The translations under genes and the position numbers were made by a program. From contig CABUMU010000100.1 in the NCBI GenBank assembly GCA_902492855.1, forward strand, positions 1 to 7,307: a stretch of DNA of 7,307 nt. Direction: 5' to 3'. Positions 5,361-7,307 of the stretch are shown here, in pieces; within the stretch, counting starts at the first letter, position 1, and each line of letters starts with the position of its first letter. This stretch comes from an uncultured Collinsella sp. GTDB lineage: Bacteria > Actinomycetota > Coriobacteriia > Coriobacteriales > Coriobacteriaceae. The notes under the pieces are model-generated. The model did no database searches. It was not told the origin of the DNA and was given only the letters and a program-made list of their open reading frames with translations.

Positions 5361-5999
5361 ATGCAACGGGGTACCATACAGACATTGAAGCAATTACAGC
5401 TGAAAGGCCTTCTTATTCGAACCATCATCCTCTACGCCTCGCGCCATCACGGCAATACGAAAAAGCTCGTGGACGCCATCGTTGAGGCACACCCCGAAAT
5501 CGATACCCTCGACGTGAAGTCACTCGGTAAAAACGAGTACCCCGACCTGCACGAATACCATCTGATCGGCGTCGCCACGGGCATTTATTACTCCGAGATC
5601 GACAAGGATATGGCACGCGTGCTCACGAACGTGCTGCAGCCGCAGGACAAGGTGTTTGGCCTTATGACCTACGGTGGCAAAAACAAGTGGTACAGCAAGG
5701 ATATCGATGGTATCTGCCGCATGAGGCAGGCCATCTTTATGGGCGTCTACGGCTGCCCCGGCTTTGATACGTGGGGGCCGTTTAAACTCACCGGCGGTGT
5801 CCAAAAGGGGCACCCGACCGCTGAGGAAATTAAGGGCGCCATCGACTTCTTCGACAAGATCGAAGACGAGTATGGCGACATCATCGTCGAAGAGTACGCC
5901 AAGCGCGAGAAGCGTCTAGCCTACGAAAAGGAGCATCCTGCGGGAGGTTTTGTGGCCGGCGTCAAGCGCACGGCAAAGAAGATCGCTAACAAGCTGTAA
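5361..5999 (+). CDS. Short flavodoxin-domain protein
   Basis: It likely binds FMN and carries electrons or acts as a small flavoprotein reductase. The stop is certain, the start is not. ATG 5361 (212 aa) is the nearest orthodox start but has no ribosome-binding site, and it puts 18 unrelated residues ahead of the fold. An in-frame ATT at 5415 has AAAGG (5403-5407) 7 nt upstream and gives 194 aa beginning exactly at beta-strand 1, RTIILYASRHHGNT. Numbering from that ATT: the FMN-phosphate loop is S9-T15 (SRHHGNT), a second loop is GVATGIYYSEID (52-63), MTYGGKNKWY is 84-93, and GCPGFDTWGPFKLTGGVQKG (113-132) is typical of this subfamily. The last ~40 residues are charged, with a lysine-rich end that could contact membrane or nucleic acid. 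It is monocistronic and divergent from lacX. Its physiological partner is unknown. Confidence 0.85.
   Translation: MQRGTIQTLKQLQLKGLLIRTIILYASRHHGNTKKLVDAIVEAHPEIDTLDVKSLGKNEYPDLHEYHLIGVATGIYYSEIDKDMARVLTNVLQPQDKVFGLMTYGGKNKWYSKDIDGICRMRQAIFMGVYGCPGFDTWGPFKLTGGVQKGHPTAEEIKGAIDFFDKIEDEYGDIIVEEYAKREKRLAYEKEHPAGGFVAGVKRTAKKIANKL
5403..5417 (+). promoter_or_regulatory. Ribosome-binding site and possible ATT start of the flavodoxin
   Basis: AAAGG at 5403-5407 is followed by 7 nt and an in-frame ATT (5415-5417) at the exact point where the conserved flavodoxin fold begins. ATG, GTG and TTG codons in frame lie 30-54 nt further upstream, none with a good Shine-Dalgarno. Rare ATT starts are known in bacteria (for example infC), but this one is inferred only from position. 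Confidence 0.4.
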
Positions 6000-6030
6000 T
6001 TGTGAAGGTACTTTTGAGCGTTTAACCCAT

Positions 6031-6067
6031 ACGGCGGGTCCGAGCAGATTCGGGCCCGCCGTTTTTT
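6031..6067 (+). terminator. Rho-independent terminator of the flavodoxin gene
   Basis: A 13-bp stem with one wobble pair, ACGGCGGGTCCGA (6031-6043) with TCGGGCCCGCCGT (6050-6062), encloses a 6-nt loop and is followed by TTTTTT (6062-6067). The opposite strand lacks a T-run, so it serves the plus strand; the converging nagA stop is 7 bp beyond. Confidence 0.93.
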
Positions 6068-6073
6068 CTATCG

Positions 6074-7243
6074 TTACTCGGTAAAGGCGTTGCCGACGCT
6101 CTGACCGCCAACATACGTCTCGACGAGGGTGAGCTCATGGTCGAACACGACAAAGTCGGCGTCGCGACCCGGCATGATGCTGCCGCACTTATCCTCGATG
6201 TGCGCAGAGCGAGCCGGCACCTCGGTTGCCATGCGAATGGCGATATCGGCGCTGGCGATGCCCCAGTCGACGATGTTCTTGACGCCCTGGGCAAGCGTGA
6301 GCACCGAGCCGGCAATGCTCTTGCCGTCGGCGAGCCAGCACAGGTTGTCCTTCATGATGACGTCCATGCCACCACTGGTGTAGCTGCCCTCGGGCATGCC
6401 GCCGCAACCCAGGCAGTCGGTAATCAGCACCGTGTGCTGCCAGCCCTTGGCCTGCAGCAGCGCCTTGATGGCGGCAGGGTTAACGTGCTTGCCGTCACAG
6501 ATGATCTCGGCGTAGGTCTCGGGCGTGGACATGGCAGCGCCCACGACACCGGGCTCACGGTGATGTAGCCCGCGCTGACCGTTATAGGTATGCGTAAAGC
6601 AGCTGGCACCGGCGTTGATGGCGGCGATGCACTCATCGTAGGTGGCGTCGGAGTGACCGATGCTGGTCACCACACCCTTGGCGTTCAGAGCAGCCGCATA
6701 AGCAGCGGCACCGTCGCGCTCGGCGGCCATGGAGCTCTTAACGATGCGACCGCCCGCAGCCTCCTGCCACTGATCAAAGATCTCCTCGGAGGGATCGATG
6801 AGGTAAGCGGGGTTCTGCGCGCCCACGTGCTTCATGGTAAAGAAGGGGCCCTCCAGGTAGATGCCCTGAATGCGGGCACCGCAGAAGTCGGGGCCGCGAC
6901 CCTCGTCCGCCTGAGCGATGGCGGCGCAGGCGTCCTTGATCTGCTCGACGCCATCGGTGAACGTCGTGGGCAGCCAGCTGGTGGTACCGCGACGGGCGAG
7001 CTCGGTCGAGCTGATATCGATGCCCTCGGGATCATTATCGGTAGTTGAGTGGTTGTAGAAGCCATGGATGTGAGTATCGACCATACCCGGTGCGATCCAC
7101 GACCCCGTGTAGTCCTTAATCTCGCAAGAGGGCTCGTCGGCCTGCCAGGCGCTAAAGACGCCATCCTCGACCATAAGATAGCCGCCCAGCTGCGGGCCTG
7201 CCGGCAAGAAGAACTTGTCAGCCTTAATTGCGTACGTGCTCAT
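6074..7243 (-). CDS. nagA: N-acetylglucosamine/N-acetylgalactosamine-6-phosphate deacetylase (NagA family)
   Basis: 389 aa, normal for NagA. It removes acetate from an N-acetylhexosamine-6-phosphate in the cytosol. The start is ATG 7243, with AAGGAG 5 nt upstream; GTG 7249 is part of that region and unlikely. Amidohydrolase features: HIH (H58, H60) after WIAPGMVD, metal ligand E131 in YLEGPFF, H197 in SIGHSDAT, H218 in THTYNGQRGLHHREPG, and catalytic D276 in ITDCLGCGG. Having both HxH histidines is the Bacillus-type two-metal arrangement rather than the E. coli one. The C-terminus SIMPGRDADFVVF is the usual beta-sandwich closing strand. With lacC nearby, the substrate could be GalNAc-6-phosphate (AgaA role), but the sequence alone cannot decide. 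No terminator is seen for the minus strand after the stop. TATAGC (about 7283-7288) is a possible -10 upstream. Confidence 0.93.
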   Translation of the reverse strand: MSTYAIKADKFFLPAGPQLGGYLMVEDGVFSAWQADEPSCEIKDYTGSWIAPGMVDTHIHGFYNHSTTDNDPEGIDISSTELARRGTTSWLPTTFTDGVEQIKDACAAIAQADEGRGPDFCGARIQGIYLEGPFFTMKHVGAQNPAYLIDPSEEIFDQWQEAAGGRIVKSSMAAERDGAAAYAAALNAKGVVTSIGHSDATYDECIAAINAGASCFTHTYNGQRGLHHREPGVVGAAMSTPETYAEIICDGKHVNPAAIKALLQAKGWQHTVLITDCLGCGGMPEGSYTSGGMDVIMKDNLCWLADGKSIAGSVLTLAQGVKNIVDWGIASADIAIRMATEVPARSAHIEDKCGSIMPGRDADFVVFDHELTLVETYVGGQSVGNAFTE

Positions 7244-7307
7244 ATGCACTCCTTGCTTCTAAAGCAGTTGACTGTGGTGATGCTATACCCAGCTCAGGTA
7301 AAACAAA

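Overview
The window looks like a chromosomal segment of a GC-rich Gram-positive gut anaerobe. The best fit is Coriobacteriia, probably Collinsella. This is inferred from high GC, strong GC-rich codon bias, and the mix of Firmicutes-like tagatose/lac genes with mannose-family PTS parts. No rRNA or taxonomic marker is present, so the assignment is tentative.

Layout, left to right. (1) A DeoR-family repressor of LacR type runs off the left edge (minus, 1-675). It is divergent from a GalM-type aldose 1-epimerase (plus, 881-1933) that ends in a strong terminator. (2) Between two converging genes lies a non-coding stretch (1934-2257). It holds a perfect 25-bp inverted repeat, 102 bp apart, that no gene explains. 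(3) A lone mannose/sorbose-family PTS IIB gene (minus, 2258-2740) has Cys where the phospho-accepting His should be. (4) A tRNA-Thr(CGT) with its own promoter and terminator follows (2898-2973). (5) Two near-identical CCTAGG-centred palindromes come next (3079-3155), the first built into a minus-strand terminator. Beside them is a decayed 3' end of a second nagA copy (3218-3343). (6) A minus-strand pair reads lacX-like epimerase (4378-5259), then lacC-like tagatose-6-phosphate kinase (3383-4318). (7) A divergent short flavodoxin (plus, ending 5999) has a terminator at 6031-6067. (8) An intact nagA-family deacetylase (minus, 6074-7243) has its 5' region at the right edge.

How it works together (inference). 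LacR-like regulator, two mutarotases, tagatose-6-phosphate kinase and an amino-sugar-6-phosphate deacetylase fit galactose or N-acetylgalactosamine use through tagatose-6-phosphate. The window lacks the deaminase/isomerase, the tagatose-bisphosphate aldolase and a complete PTS, so the pathway is only partly represented. The nagA remnant directly behind lacC suggests a deacetylase gene once sat in the lacX-lacC transcription unit.

The most notable points are the Cys-for-His PTS IIB, the nagA 3' fossil, the long spaced inverted repeat, the twin palindromes, and a possible ATT start codon on the flavodoxin.
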